The notes: generated from the letters alone by a model not told the origin. Counted from the first letter of the stretch, positions 41,175 to 52,331 are shown. The stretch: DNA of 64,000 nucleotides from Emiliania huxleyi CCMP1516 (GCF_000372725.1 NW_005197722.1:19969-83968), one strand, 5' to 3'. Numbers and translations: made by a program.

Positions 41175-42520
41175 ATGCACGCTGCTCCGCTGCGTTTGCT
41201 CGCTCTCCTCGCATCCTGGACGCTGAGCGGCTCCACGGCTGCAGATGTCCGCATTGAGACCGCCGACCGGACGACGGGAGCCCGGCAACGACCCACCGAT
41301 GCGAGCATGCCACGTCTCGCGCCTGCTCTTCGACGCCCCGACAATGCTCAATTTGTGCGGGTGCGTGATGCTATCAATTTAGCCCTCGCCAATCTCAGTC
41401 GGCGCGAGCAGCGCAGACTGCTTGCGCGTCTCGCGTGCTCACATGCCGCGTTCAGAGACAGACAGCTGTTTGCCGCATGCAAAGACATGCTACACCAGCC
41501 AAAGGACACGCGTTGGCGCACCTTGCTCAACCACGTGCTCAACGAGTCGTCCATCTCGCAGAGGCCGAGGAAGGGCTGCACCTCGAACCTTCCCGGGACG
41601 ACGCCAGTTTGCCGCAAGCAGAAGGTTATGCTGCTGCACTTTTCAAAGGCGTCGGGCTCCGCTGTATGCAGGCTGGCGCAAGCTGCAGGCTGCACCACGT
41701 GGGCCAGCGACGGCAACTGCGGTCGTCGCCAGCGGGAATACGCCGATGGGCCGTGGTGGATCCCGGTTTCACATGCTCAGAGCGCGTGGGAGAGGTCACG
41801 GTTTGCCTACCCCGACGCAATCGCGCGCATGGGCAGCGGCAGAAGCAACTGCTCAGAGCGGCTCGCGAGGGCTCCGCAGTTCCACGCCGTCGAGAGCACC
41901 CTGCCCGGCGGCGTGCCCTGCCCCGGCTTCTTCACACTCGCGATGTTGCGGCCGCCGCTCGAGCGGATGGTGTCTCACAGCTTTGAGCTGGCGCGCCGCC
42001 CTAGCCATCAGAGCAAGATCTCGCTGCTAGCTCCCCGTCCGGTCCCGCACCTCTAGTCCCGGACCCTCAGTCTAGCCCAGCGCTTCGCGCCGCGCAGGCA
42101 CGCTGGGGCCTGGTGCGTCCGCGAAAGCAGGGATTCTGCTCCAACTACAGCCACATGCGCCGCCTCGCGCCGGCAGTCTACGACAACTACTACCACCGCG
42201 TCCTGCTCGGCGAGCGCGTGCTCGGCCTGCCGCCCGGGGCCATCACCTCAGCGCACTTGGCCGAGGCCAAGCGGGTGCTCTCAAGCCTGCAGCTCGTCCT
42301 GTTGAGCAACGACGCCTCGACGCCCGCAACGCTGCAGCGAGCGACAGGCATCGCCAATTTCACCGCGTGCCGCGACACCACGCGGCCTGCGCCCTGCGCC
42401 ATGTCCGACGAGGACAGCGAGCGAGCCCGTCGCGACAACGCGCATGACCTGGCCCTATATGCCTACGCGGAGCGGCTGGCGGCGCAACACGTCGCAAAGT
42501 GGGGCGCAGGCATGGGCTAG
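41175..42520 (+). CDS. Sulfotransferase family protein, secreted or lumenal, two exons
   Basis: Exon 1 runs from ATG 41175 to about 42029 (donor GC after CTA, or GT 12 bases later). Exon 2 is 42098-42520. Signal peptide MHAAPLRLLALLASWTLSGS. PAPS 5'-loop VMLLHFSKASGSAVCRLA with the Lys kept; 3'-phosphate strand FTLAMLRPPLERMVSHSFEL with Arg and Ser. Exon 2 carries FCSNYSHMRRLAPAVYDNYY, RVLLGERVLGLPPGAIT and LALYAYAERLAAQHV, the usual order of the family's C-terminal half. Cysteine-rich and probably Golgi-lumenal. A post-signal segment, ADRTTGARQRPTDA, is shared with the exostosin-like gene at 50255. The acceptor is unknown. Confidence 0.8.
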
Positions 42521-42758
42521 AGTCAAAAGTGTCCCTGCGGATATCTCTCTCGGGACGAAGATCGAACAAGCAATTTTTAAACGGAACTCACCCTCGCCAC
42601 ACTAGAGCCGCAAAGGAGGAAAGGAAAGAAACAACAACTACGTGGAGTTCGTGAACCCTCTGGGGCCTCCGAGCGATTCTAAAATCAGGTCTGGCACCTC
42701 TCCGCTGAAAAGTGAAATCGGACGTTTCGAATCTCGAATAATCTCCAAGGTCACTTGA

Positions 42759-43115
42759 ATGCTCACTTGGCAGGTAACATATGCGCCACGCGCCCCAGCT
42801 CCTCTGGTCGCCGCCGGCCTCCGCGGCGGCGGCGATGTCCCAGCGCCACCCATCGGCCAGCCCTCAGATCGATCGATCGGCGCTCACGGCAAAATTGATG
42901 CGGCCTGCAGGGACCGAAAGGTCGCCGACCTGATCACGGCTGCCGGCGCCTCGGCGCCGGCCGACGCCGTGTTCGGCGGCAGGTTCGCGACGGGCGAGAC
43001 GCCCCGCTCGACGACCTCCGCCTCCGAGGCGGACGAGGGCGACGGCGCCGGCGGCGATGGCGGGACCGGCTTCGACCTGTTCGGGCCGGACCCCACCCCC
43101 ATGGAGGACCTTTGA
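42759..43115 (+). CDS. Hypothetical protein or last exon, acidic C-terminus
   Basis: An open frame of 118 codons. The part from KIDAACRDRKVADLITAAGA onward is balanced and ends GFDLFGPDPTPMEDL with an acidic Gly/Asp run before it. The N-terminal part could be non-coding. No domain recognised. Probably the 3' exon of a larger gene whose upstream exons I could not identify. Confidence 0.35.
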   Translation: MLTWQVTYAPRAPAPLVAAGLRGGGDVPAPPIGQPSDRSIGAHGKIDAACRDRKVADLITAAGASAPADAVFGGRFATGETPRSTTSASEADEGDGAGGDGGTGFDLFGPDPTPMEDL

Positions 43116-43431
43116 GGCCCTCTCCAGTCTCACCCCACCTTACCTCTGCCCCCCCCTCCCCCCATCCCTCTGCCTCCCATAGGGCAGGATAGCACTAGCA
43201 TATGCGCCTAGTGCGCACACTGGGCCCACATAGATGTGACCCGCCCACTCGAGTGCGGCGCCCGGATGCTAGTGCTTGAGAGGACACCACAAACGCGGCA
43301 CGGCCCGTTTTGGCTGTCTGCGGAGATTCTGTCTTAGCACACACAGTGAGTCATTCGGAGTCATTCGATGGCCAGAGTGCGATTGTGTGTGTGCGGGAGT
43401 CGGTTTGTCGGGAGGGAGGGGGCAGGGGCAG

Positions 43432-43576
43432 GCTGCTCACCCACGTGCACCGGGCCAGTGCTTGCACTTTGAATGCCGTGGGGCTCCTGCCCGTGTCCGG
43501 GCGTGGAGATGCGAGGGTCGCCCCCCCTTGCCCCACCACTTTGTGTGTGTGGAGAAATCTACCTTACCTTACCTTA
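43432..43576 (+). repeat. Dispersed TTACC-tailed repeat, copy 2
   Basis: Same order of segments as copy 1 (CTCACCCACGTGCACCGGG, TTGCACTTTGAATGCCGTGG, GTGTGTGTGGAGAA, TTACC units) with moderate divergence. Confidence 0.85.
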
Positions 43577-43673
43577 GCCCGCCCTATTCACCACGGGCCA
43601 CGAGAGCCCTGCAAGCAGCTGGCATGTTCTATCGCCCGGGTGGCGGGCTGTCTGCACACAGACGTCTCGTCCC

Positions 43674-44174
43674 ATGGCTGACGCACGGATGGTCCGACCT
43701 GTGGCGGAGTTTGACCTCAGCTCGGCCGTCGGTGTCGGCGGGCTGACGGCGGCCGCCGGAATCGCGATTCGCTCTGCCAGCTGCCAGCAGCCTCGTGTCG
43801 CCGCTCTCGTTGCGCAGCAGCAGCGATTGGCCTTTGCGCCGTCGCTCGACGGCGTCACCGCCCATCCGACCTGCGAGTCTTCTGCTCTCACGCACCTCAC
43901 TCGCCGCGCGCGGATTGTGCGCCGCGCCAAGCAAGACACATGCTCATGCAAACAGTGCGAGAACTTGGTTGCGCCGCTTAGTGGCGGCGCTGCTTTAGAG
44001 GAAGCGGCAGCGTGGGAAGCAAAGCAGATGGAGAATGCGCGGCATGCCAAGGAGCCGCTGCCGGCGGAGGTTGAGCGGCTAAGTGCAGCAAGGGCCAAGG
44101 GCAAGAAGAAGAATGTGGGCGCGGGCGATACGGGCGCCGCTGGGCTCAACGAGGAGATGCTGTCCTGCAGTTAG
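43674..44174 (+). CDS. Hypothetical protein, 166 aa
   Basis: MADARMVRPVAEFDLSSAVG opens the frame. It contains a Cys cluster DTCSCKQCENL and an acidic/basic helical tail (AAAWEAKQMENARHAKEPLP, then AARAKGKKKN), and ends ...MLSCS. The Cys cluster could bind metal. No family recognised. It follows repeat copy 2 closely, so it may belong to a repeat. Confidence 0.4.
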   Translation: MADARMVRPVAEFDLSSAVGVGGLTAAAGIAIRSASCQQPRVAALVAQQQRLAFAPSLDGVTAHPTCESSALTHLTRRARIVRRAKQDTCSCKQCENLVAPLSGGAALEEAAAWEAKQMENARHAKEPLPAEVERLSAARAKGKKKNVGAGDTGAAGLNEEMLSCS

Positions 44175-44199
44175 AGAGCTCGTAGCGAGCTCGATTTTG

Positions 44200-44345
44200 A
44201 TGAGAATTTGATGTGAGAAATATCTCAATTTTGAGCAAAAACGCCAAAAAATCGGCGCCTGCGGCGGGCCGGGGCCTCCGGCGGCGCCTGCGGCGGGCCG
44301 CTGGGGCATCCGCCCCAGACCCCGTTTACACCCGAGCTATGCCCC
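44200..44345. other. Short repeats near CGCCTGCGGCGGGCC
   Basis: Contains a GAGCTCGTAGCGAGCTC dyad at about 44177-44193 and two copies of GGCGCCTGCGGCGGGCCG near 44256 and 44283. Confidence 0.5.
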
Positions 44346-44446
44346 GCGACCTGAGCCGGAGCCTCGCAACGCGCGGGGACCTGTTCCTTTTTTACCCATC
44401 TCTCACAGTAGAGGTGTCCGTTTTTATTTATTTATTTATTTAACGC

Positions 44447-44530
44447 TCGCAAGGTAAACTTCTCCACACACACAAGGTGGTGGGGGAAGACGGTTCGTCC
44501 TTCGCAACTCTCCACGTCTAGACGACAGGA
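44447..44530 (-). repeat. Dispersed TTACC-tailed repeat, copy 3 (diverged, partial)
   Basis: The reverse complement carries GAGAAGTTTACCTTGCGAGC, CCACCACCTTGTGTGTGTGG and GACGTGGAGAG; the 5' part is lost. Confidence 0.7.
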
Positions 44531-44920
44531 GCCAGCTCAACGACGCGCCGGGCTCGCCGGCAGCCGAACAGCCGATCCGCGCAAGGAGAGGCAGGGCATA
44601 GATCATGCGCGCCAGTCTTCTGAACCAGCATATGACACAGAGCCGCAGAGAGAGAGAGAGTAACGCCACACAAAATGGAACTTGTATGGTTCTTGCACTT
44701 GTGCAAGATTGGGCGTCTTCTGCCGCAGTCCCTTTGATGGGAGGCCCCAGGGTGGGGGCCACCTCGAACCCCCAGCCAGGGATTCGAGCGGAGGGTGCCC
44801 CGGATTCATCTATCCGTTGGGCCCCGGAACCTATTTTAGAACTGATCACTTTGCGCAGCAACCGTCGGCCGCCGCTTTTTAGCCCAAGCTGCAGAACATG
44901 TGCGAACCAGTGCCTATGAC

Positions 44921-45853
44921 GCTCAAGGACTGGTTGGGTAGTAGTCTAAGTTCTGAGCCTCGAGGCTGAGCGGGTCTAAGTGTGACTAGTCACGCTGGGG
45001 TGCTTACGCGGTCTAAGATCAGCGAGAGCCTCTTACATCGGCTAAGTCGGCCGTGGCACAGCCTGGGGCCAAGAGGCTCCCACCGTGATCAACGATACGG
45101 CGCTAGCCCCCAAATTTTCTTCGCCTGCGGCGGGCGCCTTCTAATCCGGATCGATCCTTCTCATGCTCAGCAATCGCCGCCTCAGCATCCTCCTCTTCCG
45201 ATTCTCGTTGCTCTTCTTGAGCGCAATCTTCAAGCCAAACAGTTCTCACAAATAGCCTCAAGCTCAAACAAACGCATGTCAAGGAAGCCTGTGTATGCTG
45301 GTCCTCTTTGAACGATCCGCGCGTGAGGTAGATCTAGCATAGGGCCTTGTTGGCAGCAGCCAGCTTGTTGCGCTGCTTCGTTGCGATGAGCTGATTGGGA
45401 TCGCAGAAGTGCATGCCAAGCACCGCCACGATCTTGAAGCAGAACACATCGCAACCGCATCGTCCGCACTGCCATCGGCATGCCGCGCCCGCCGCTTCGC
45501 CGCAGCCGCCTTAAGACACGCATAGCGGCAGCACATGGTACGGTGCGCGTACTTGAGCAGGAGTTGCGCGCCGCAAGTAGCGCACTGGCCCTGGGACAAG
45601 GCGATATGGCGTCGTGCGCGGCATACGTTGGTCGGGACGCGTCCAGGTATTTTTCGGGTAAACCTGGACTTTTGCAGGTATACCCGGGTTTTACCCGGAT
45701 TTGGCCTTGTGCCGTCTAAGTTCATGGCCCCCGACCATACAGCGTCTAAGTCCGAGCCCGGCTCCGTGCGGGGGCTAAGTTGAGCGCTCGCTCGCTGCAG
45801 AGGCTAAGTGTAGAGCGACCCTCTAGCCCTACTACCCAACCATTGCTCAAGGA
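44921..45853. mobile_element. Mutator-like element B with 9-bp duplication and terminal iterons
   Basis: GCTCAAGGA occurs at 44921-44929 and 45845-45853. Just inside are perfect 14-bp inverted ends: TGGTTGGGTAGTAG at 44931-44944 and its complement at 45829-45842. Each end then carries four CTAAG boxes spaced about 30 bp apart (left 44945, 44975, 45012, 45041; right 45715, 45745, 45774, 45803), several followed by a small dyad such as GAGCCTCGAGGCTGAG, GTGACTAGTCAC or GAGCGCTC. The interior has the same broken Cys-rich frame as element A. Confidence 0.65.
45300..45630 (-). pseudogene. Frame-disrupted Cys-rich ORF of element B
   Basis: The minus strand reads QCATCGAQLLLKYAHRTMCC, RYACLKAAAAKRRARHADGS, then in a shifted frame DVFCFKIVAVLGMHFCDPNQ and TKQRNKLAAANKALC followed by a stop. 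It shares order and spacing of motifs with 1329-1830. Upstream lies a module with GTTTACCCGAAAAATACC, like GGTATACCCGAAAAATACCC at 1291-1310. At least one frameshift separates the parts, so it is not functional as it stands. A zinc-binding element protein is the best guess. Confidence 0.5.
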
Positions 45854-46071
45854 GTAGGCGCGGAGCGCCGCGCGCGGAGCGCGCCCCGAAGAAAATTGTG
45901 AGGGTTGTGGAGGGCTAGATGCGATTTCTATTAAGAGTTTGACTCACACGCTAGGAACCAATCGGCCCACCCACAGGCCCAATCTCGAGTGGCGGCGCTC
46001 CGCGCCTACCCATGCAGCGGCGCGCTCCGCGCGTGTTCTGCAGCGGCGCGCTCCGCGCGTGTCTCTGGGCG

Positions 46072-46910
46072 CTACATGCCCATCCTGAGCAGATCTAAGA
46101 TGTCGCCGGCATCGACAAAGCCGCCTGGGAGCTGTGCCGCAGCCGCGCGCACGTCGCTCTCCTGCTTGATCGTCAGACTGTGCTCTTGCATCCGCTCGAG
46201 CTGCTCCGCTGTCGGGAGAAGTGGTTTGCGGCACCTGCTTCCGGTGCACAACGTGACGACTGTCTTCTCGTCATTCGGCCGCACCCATGTGGCTCTCGCT
46301 TCGGCGAGCTTCTGCTTCGTCCAGTGCTTGTTGTGTGACATGCTCGGCGTCATCGGCGTCAGCGCCCCCGCCGCCGCCCGGCCAGCGGCCACGGCGGCGT
46401 CGACCGCCGCGTTGGTCGCAATCTTCTGCGCCTTGTGCTGCCCCCGCACCTTGGTCTGCGTGGTGCGCTGTAAGCGGGCGCTGCCGAGCCACTTGTGCGC
46501 GATCGACACGACCTGTGACCGCCGCGAGAGGAGGGTGAGTGCCCCGCGTGCGGGTATTGATGGACACACGACGAGGAGAACGCACGTTTGCAGCTCGGCC
46601 AGCGTCGGCTTCTCCGCTTCCACCGGCAGGTCGGCGAGCCACGCGCGGAGGTGCGACTCGCCGGCAGTGTGGCGCAGCACGTTGGAGCAGTTCGAGCCGA
46701 TCGCGCCAGTCTCCCCGTAGAGCGCGCCCTTCTTCTTGCCGCACAAGGAGCATTGGTAGTAGCCGAAGTGGCGGTCGAGCTTCTTCACCCCCTGCGAGAG
46801 GGAAGCCAGTGGGTGTGGGCGGGAGGGTGATGAAGAGGAGTGTGGCGCCCACGCACCTTCTCCACAGACTCGTTGGGCGCTGCAAAGGAGAGGTAGGAAG
46901 CCGAGTCACC
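46072..46910 (-). CDS. Zinc-finger protein with BED-like Cys/His pattern, about 230 aa or more
   Basis: Exons (minus): one ending at about 46835 with SYLSFAAPNESVEK, then about 46791-46573, then 46512-46072, stop at 46072. The middle exon holds KKLDRHFGYYQCSLCGKKKG, then NCSNVLRHTAGESHLRAW: CxxC followed by two spaced His, like a BED or C2H2 finger of DNA transposases. The last exon has KWLGSARLQRTTQTKVRGQ, CTGSRCRKPLLP and FVDAGDILDLLRMGM. The 60-nt intron (46572-46513) begins GTCGTGTGTC and the next exon begins GTCGTGTCGA. No catalytic core seen. Host transcription factor or transposon remnant both possible. Confidence 0.45.
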
Positions 46911-47100
46911 ATGCAAGTACTACAAGCTGACGAGCGACAACAATGGGGAGGCCTTCCGCTGGACCAGCAACTACCAGATCATCAGCAAGGTGTACCTGAA
47001 GAAGCACTCCACCCTGCCTCTCTGCTATTCCCTCAGTGCGGCAGACAAGAAGATGGTGACGTCCACCATGAAAAAGATGGTGGGACCGGAGGCAGAGTAG
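46897..47100 (+). pseudogene. C-terminal coding fragment on the plus strand, unknown family
   Basis: Without a methionine start, the plus frame reads CKYYKLTSDNNGEAFRWTSN, YQIISKVYLKKHSTLPLCYS, LSAADKKMVTSTMKKMVGPE and stops at TAG 47098-47100. Composition is clearly protein-like and less GC-biased than surroundings. It overlaps the opposite-strand first exon of the zinc-finger gene, so one of the two is probably dead. It could be an exon of a gene inserted here. Confidence 0.35.
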
Positions 47101-47159
47101 AGGCTAGAGTATGTGTAGTAGAGTCCTGCTGGTCTCCTATTGATAGTGTCATAAGTGTG

Positions 47160-48288
<1,129 letters not shown>

Positions 48289-49893
48289 GTGGGCCACACG
48301 TGGGCCGTCCTACAGTGGATGCCAGCGCTCCACTGCTTGCTTGTAGCCGCCGCCGGCCTCGACGAGGCCAGCCAGCGAAGCACTGGCGGCTCGACGAGAC
48401 ACACCGCCGGGAATGTCGACATACAGCTGCTGCGCTCGCTCTGGCCTCAGTCGGAGTCCCTGCTCAACGCGTCGCAGCTGGACTCCGGCGTCGAGCTCGC
48501 CGGCGCGGACGACCGCCTGGCGTGCGTGCGCGCTGCTCTCGCTCGGCGAACGCCGGTCAGCATCGGCGCCATCGGAGGCTCCATCACCGCAGGCAGCAAC
48601 TATGCGGTCCGGTCCGGCGCCACGCACCTCTACCACCACAAGCTCCTCGCCGCGCTCGACGCGATCCACCCCGTCCGCAACGGCCACTCGCTCAGCAACG
48701 GCGGCGTGCCCGGCACCGGCCCGACCTACATGGAACACTGCGTCCACGATCACATGCCGAGGCGCGCCGACCTGCTCCTCGTCGAGTACGCCGTCAACAC
48801 GGACCGGAACCCCGCCTCGTTCGAGCGCCTCCTCCGCACTCTCCTGCTGCTGCCCCACGCGCCCGCCCTCGTCGTCGTCAACGCTCACAGGTGGAGGGCC
48901 GTCCGGCCCCAGGACGGGCGGACCGACAAGTGCTGGAACAGCAAGTGGCCGGTCGACATGGCCGCCAACGCCACGCAGCGGGCGGCGCAGTCTTGGGGCA
49001 GCGCCGGCCAGCGCGACGAGATCAACTCGGACGAGGACGCGATCGCAGACTTGTGCCGCCACTACAACGTGCCGCTCGTGTCGATGCGCGGCGCGCTGCT
49101 TGGCGCCGTGCGCTCGGGCGCTCTCTCTATCCCGGCCTTCATGCGGGACTGCAAGCACCCTGCCGGAGAAGGGCACACCTACCTCGCCCAGCTCCTCCTC
49201 CACCGTCTGCTCTCTCCGCCGGCGCTCACGCAAGCGCCGCCGGCACGAGGCCACCCTCACAAGTGCCGGAGGGCGCCGGCTGCGCTGGCGGGCCCGCTGC
49301 ACGGCGAGAGCGGGCGCGAGTCTGCTGCGAGCGTCTGTGCGCGGGGGTCGCAGCTGCCGCGCTTCGTCGCGTCGGCGCAGGGCTTCGAGCTGACGGACGA
49401 AGGCAGGGGGCCCGGCAAGCTCGGGTACGTTGCGTCCCAGCCCGGCGACAGCCTCTCCCTCTGCCTACCCTTCCCCGCGGGCGGCGCCGCGGCTCGCAGC
49501 CCAAAGGTGCTGTGGCTGGGCTACCTGCGCAGCTACGAGCACATGGGCCGCGTCCGCGTCTCGTGCGACGGAGGCTGCTCCTGCCTCGCGACGCTCATCG
49601 ACGCGCACGACACCAAGGACGGCGTGAGCGTCACCGACGTGCGGCGGGTCGTGCTCCGCGCGGCGAGGCGCGGGGTGGGCGAGGAAAGGGAGGCTGCGGG
49701 GCGAGGGGCGGGCTGCTGCTCTGTGCGGCTGCGGGTGGCGCAGGGCTCCTCCTCCGGCGAGCACAAGTTCAAGCTGATGTCTTTGCTGCTCGGAGGCGCC
49801 GACGCGAACAGCCTGCAAACCTTCAGTTTGCGCGTCGCCGCGAGCGCGTCGGAGACGGCGGTCGCGGGGGGTCGCTCGACGGGCACCGGCTGA
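48289..49893 (+). CDS. Secreted SGNH-hydrolase (GDSL-like esterase), 534 aa, single exon
   Basis: Starts MGHTWAVLQWMPALHCLLVA, a signal peptide or anchor. SGNH blocks are in order: IGAIGGSITAG with Ser98 (GGS replaces GDS), a block-II-like NGGVPGTG Gly, VEYAVNTD with Asn170, and DCKHPAGEGH with Asp287 and His290 or His296. The first 310 residues form the hydrolase. The rest is a Cys-containing region (RVRVSCDGGCSCLATLIDAH) that may be a beta-sandwich carbohydrate-binding domain. Relatives remove acyl groups from polysaccharides; that substrate is inference. No introns, unlike most neighbours. It is preceded by the repeat also found upstream of 51179. Confidence 0.8.
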   Translation: MGHTWAVLQWMPALHCLLVAAAGLDEASQRSTGGSTRHTAGNVDIQLLRSLWPQSESLLNASQLDSGVELAGADDRLACVRAALARRTPVSIGAIGGSITAGSNYAVRSGATHLYHHKLLAALDAIHPVRNGHSLSNGGVPGTGPTYMEHCVHDHMPRRADLLLVEYAVNTDRNPASFERLLRTLLLLPHAPALVVVNAHRWRAVRPQDGRTDKCWNSKWPVDMAANATQRAAQSWGSAGQRDEINSDEDAIADLCRHYNVPLVSMRGALLGAVRSGALSIPAFMRDCKHPAGEGHTYLAQLLLHRLLSPPALTQAPPARGHPHKCRRAPAALAGPLHGESGRESAASVCARGSQLPRFVASAQGFELTDEGRGPGKLGYVASQPGDSLSLCLPFPAGGAAARSPKVLWLGYLRSYEHMGRVRVSCDGGCSCLATLIDAHDTKDGVSVTDVRRVVLRAARRGVGEEREAAGRGAGCCSVRLRVAQGSSSGEHKFKLMSLLLGGADANSLQTFSLRVAASASETAVAGGRSTGTG

Positions 49894-50254
49894 CAAGTTC
49901 TCGTTTTCGCACTTTTCACTGAATTCGAGCGATTTTGTTTGCCTGAATTCGTCTTCGTATGATACAACCGGGATGTTATATGAATATGTACCCCGCCACT
50001 CTGCTGGTGTGTGGTTGTGAGCTAAACCACGATTATCATATGCGATAAATATAAGAGACTCTCTAGGATTTCCTACTGTCTAGACGGACCTCGGGCATCC
50101 CGTCTACGGGTTTCTGCGTCGCCCGTGGCACCCAGCGACCCAGGGAGCCTTCCCCCAGCCTCCAGACACAGGCGTGAAATTGCGCGACACATCGGCGGGC
50201 GCGTTGTCCGCACGCGGCAAGGGACGCCGCAGCCGCCACACGCACACAAGGTAC

Positions 50255-50822
50255 ATGGCACAAGCCGGCGCGCGCGCGACAATCCATGCTATGATCGCGC
50301 TGTGCCTTGCCGTCGTGGGCTGCACGCCACTGGCCGCCGACCGGACGACGGGCGGCTGGCGTCGACCCGCCGATGCGAGGCCACCGCCGGCGCCGCCGCC
50401 ACCAGCCGGCTTTAGTAGCGTGCACCAACTCATCTCCGCCAGTCGCTGCAGCATCTATGTGATGCAGGCCAAGGTGCCTGGTATCGAGCGTCACAAACGA
50501 TCGCAGTACGCCTCTCACCACTGGGTCTCACACAGTCTCGCGTCGCACCCATGGCGCGTCGACAAGCTCAGCGAGGCAGACGTGGTGTACTTCAATGCCT
50601 CCCTCACACTGCGCTCCCCTGGCCGCTACCGCAACCTCGGTACGGTGTCGCATCCTATGGGTCGTCCAGAGTATCGACCTCTGGCTTGTCAGCCGGTCAC
50701 TTGATGACACCATGAAGTACAGCGATCGCCATCTCGCTGGCCTCTCCGCAAGGCCCCCCGACCGCGTCGAACTCATCGGCGCGGGCTCTCTCGGCTACGG
50801 GACCGGCCCCAGCTTCGGCTGA
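50255..50822 (+). pseudogene. Exostosin-like (GT47) fragment
   Basis: From ATG 50255 a signal peptide (MIALCLAVVGCTPLAA) is followed by ADRTTGGWRRPADA, a Pro linker and an exostosin-type segment: CSIYVMQAKVPGIERHKRSQ, YASHHWVSHSLASHPWRVDK, LSEADVVYFNASLTL. After about 50638 the frame breaks. VVQSIDLWLVSRSLDDTMKY continues in another frame to a stop at 50822. Full GT47 proteins are about 400 residues, so only the N-terminal half is here. Either an intron links the frames or the gene is truncated. The upstream sequence resembles the sulfotransferase at 41175. Confidence 0.5.
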
Positions 50823-51178
50823 GGGCTAACAAGCTGCCGAGCCCAAATCACTGTGAGAGTCGTGATTTCTTGTTGGTCTTCAAAAATCTCTCTCTCCGGT
50901 GTCTCGTCTCTCGAACCTGATTTTTAGCAATACCAAACAACTCTAACACTCACACGTAATTTGTTGTTTGTCGAACCTGTGTGCTGCGGGACAGACACTC
51001 GGTTGTTTAAAAGAAAAGAAAGAAGTGGGGAGGGATGGGAGGACGGCACGCCGCCACCACACAGGGATTTTAAGGAGAGGCGTGTGGTTGTTTTTACTCG
51101 GTTTCGAGGGGGGGATTCGTGGAAGAAAATTCTTTTTACCAAAATAGGTTGCGGCGGCTCGCCTCTCTACCGGCAGAG
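50823..51178. repeat. Intergenic repeat modules upstream of a membrane-protein gene
   Basis: Contains ATTTCTTGTTGGTCTTCAAA plus AATCTCTCTCTCC (inverse of 40606-40640), GATTTTTAGCAATACC (inverse of 47588) and, at 51026-51088, the repeat shared with 47818-47878. Confidence 0.7.
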
Positions 51179-52090
51179 ATGTCGAGCTACTACACGGAAG
51201 AGCAGGCCAGCCTCGCCACCTCCATCTACCGGTCTGCACACCTCACCGCGATTGGCCTCTGCCTCGCCTCGGCGGTTCAGGGCCTCCTCCGCTGCTGCTG
51301 CGTAAAGCCCGACGGCTGTGCGGCCGGCTATCTGTTTGCATTCACCTCTCTCACGCCGCTCCTCCTCGGCGGCGCCCTCGCCGCCCCAATCATCTTCGAC
51401 ACGGCAGCCTGCTGGGACGACAGCCCATTCCGCAAGGTTCCTCCGATCCTCGGGGCGTCGGACCTGTCGGCGTCATTCATGGAGTGCACGACCGACGCCG
51501 AGATCAACGTTGCGTACGCCCTGTGCGCGACCATCGGCGCAGCGGCGACGGCCGCCTTCCTCCTTCTAGCGCGAGATCTCGCGGAGCTCTCGCGGATCGG
51601 TGGAAGCGGCTCGCGTCTCGCGCCGCTCTACTACGCCCTGCCCGCCGCGTCGGTCGTGGTCGGCGTCAGCCTCGCCGCGGCTCTGATTGCGCCGCTCGAT
51701 TGGGGCGAGGTGAAGCGCGTCGGCGCCGGCACCTACTTTGGCGCCTCTCTGGCGCTGGTCGCCGCCTTTGCCGTCTCGGCCTGCTCCTTTCGCGACGCCG
51801 CCGAGGCGAGGCTGCCGGCGTGCCTGACGTGGACGCAGGTTGTGCTCGGCCTGGCGCACGGCGGCTTCTACTTTTTTGGCGTCTGCGGGGACCTCTTTGA
51901 GGAGGAGGAGGACTCCTTCGCGCGGGACGTGTGCAGCACGGGCGTGGTGATGGCGGAGTACGTGCTGCTTCTGAATCAGCTCTCGTGGGTCTCAGATCTC
52001 GTTGTGGCGCTCGCGCTGCTGAAGCACACTGAGTCGCGGCGCAAGCTGGCGGCGGCGGTGGCGGACGGCTTCTTCCTCGAGTCCGCCTGA
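51179..52090 (+). CDS. Multi-pass membrane protein, about 303 aa, unknown family
   Basis: The start MSSYYTEEQASLATSIYRSA (ATG 51179) is preferred to the upstream ATG 51119, which lies in a repeat. About seven hydrophobic segments: AIGLCLASAVQGLL, LFAFTSLTPLLLGGALAAPI, ALCATIGAAATAAFLLLA, YYALPAASVVVGVSLAAAL, FGASLALVAAFAVSACSF, WTQVVLGLAHGGFYFFGV, and a final LVVALALL. A Cys pair after TM1 and an acidic loop (DLFEEEEDSF) are notable. No intron. Transporter-like or DRAM/Frag1-like topologies are possible, but I recognise no signature. Confidence 0.7.
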   Translation: MSSYYTEEQASLATSIYRSAHLTAIGLCLASAVQGLLRCCCVKPDGCAAGYLFAFTSLTPLLLGGALAAPIIFDTAACWDDSPFRKVPPILGASDLSASFMECTTDAEINVAYALCATIGAAATAAFLLLARDLAELSRIGGSGSRLAPLYYALPAASVVVGVSLAAALIAPLDWGEVKRVGAGTYFGASLALVAAFAVSACSFRDAAEARLPACLTWTQVVLGLAHGGFYFFGVCGDLFEEEEDSFARDVCSTGVVMAEYVLLLNQLSWVSDLVVALALLKHTESRRKLAAAVADGFFLESA

Positions 52091-52331
52091 GCGGCCCTCC
52101 TGCCGTGTGTAGTATGTTTTTTCTTCCGCCACCCACCCCAGCGCACCCAGGCGCCAGGCTGTTCCTTACTGGCCAGGCGCGTGCAGCTGGCAGGCCAGCG
52201 TTTTGAGTTTTACTCTGTTACGAAGGGGTGGTCATCCGGGGTCCGATGAACAACAGTCTTGGAATGTCCATATACAGTCCATTTCGATGTGTTCGGCGCA
52301 CTGTTGCTGTACGCACGCCTGTGACACACGG
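52091..52331. other. Convergent intergenic space
   Basis: 3' flanks of the membrane protein (+) and sulfotransferase (-); nothing else recognised. Confidence 0.5.
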
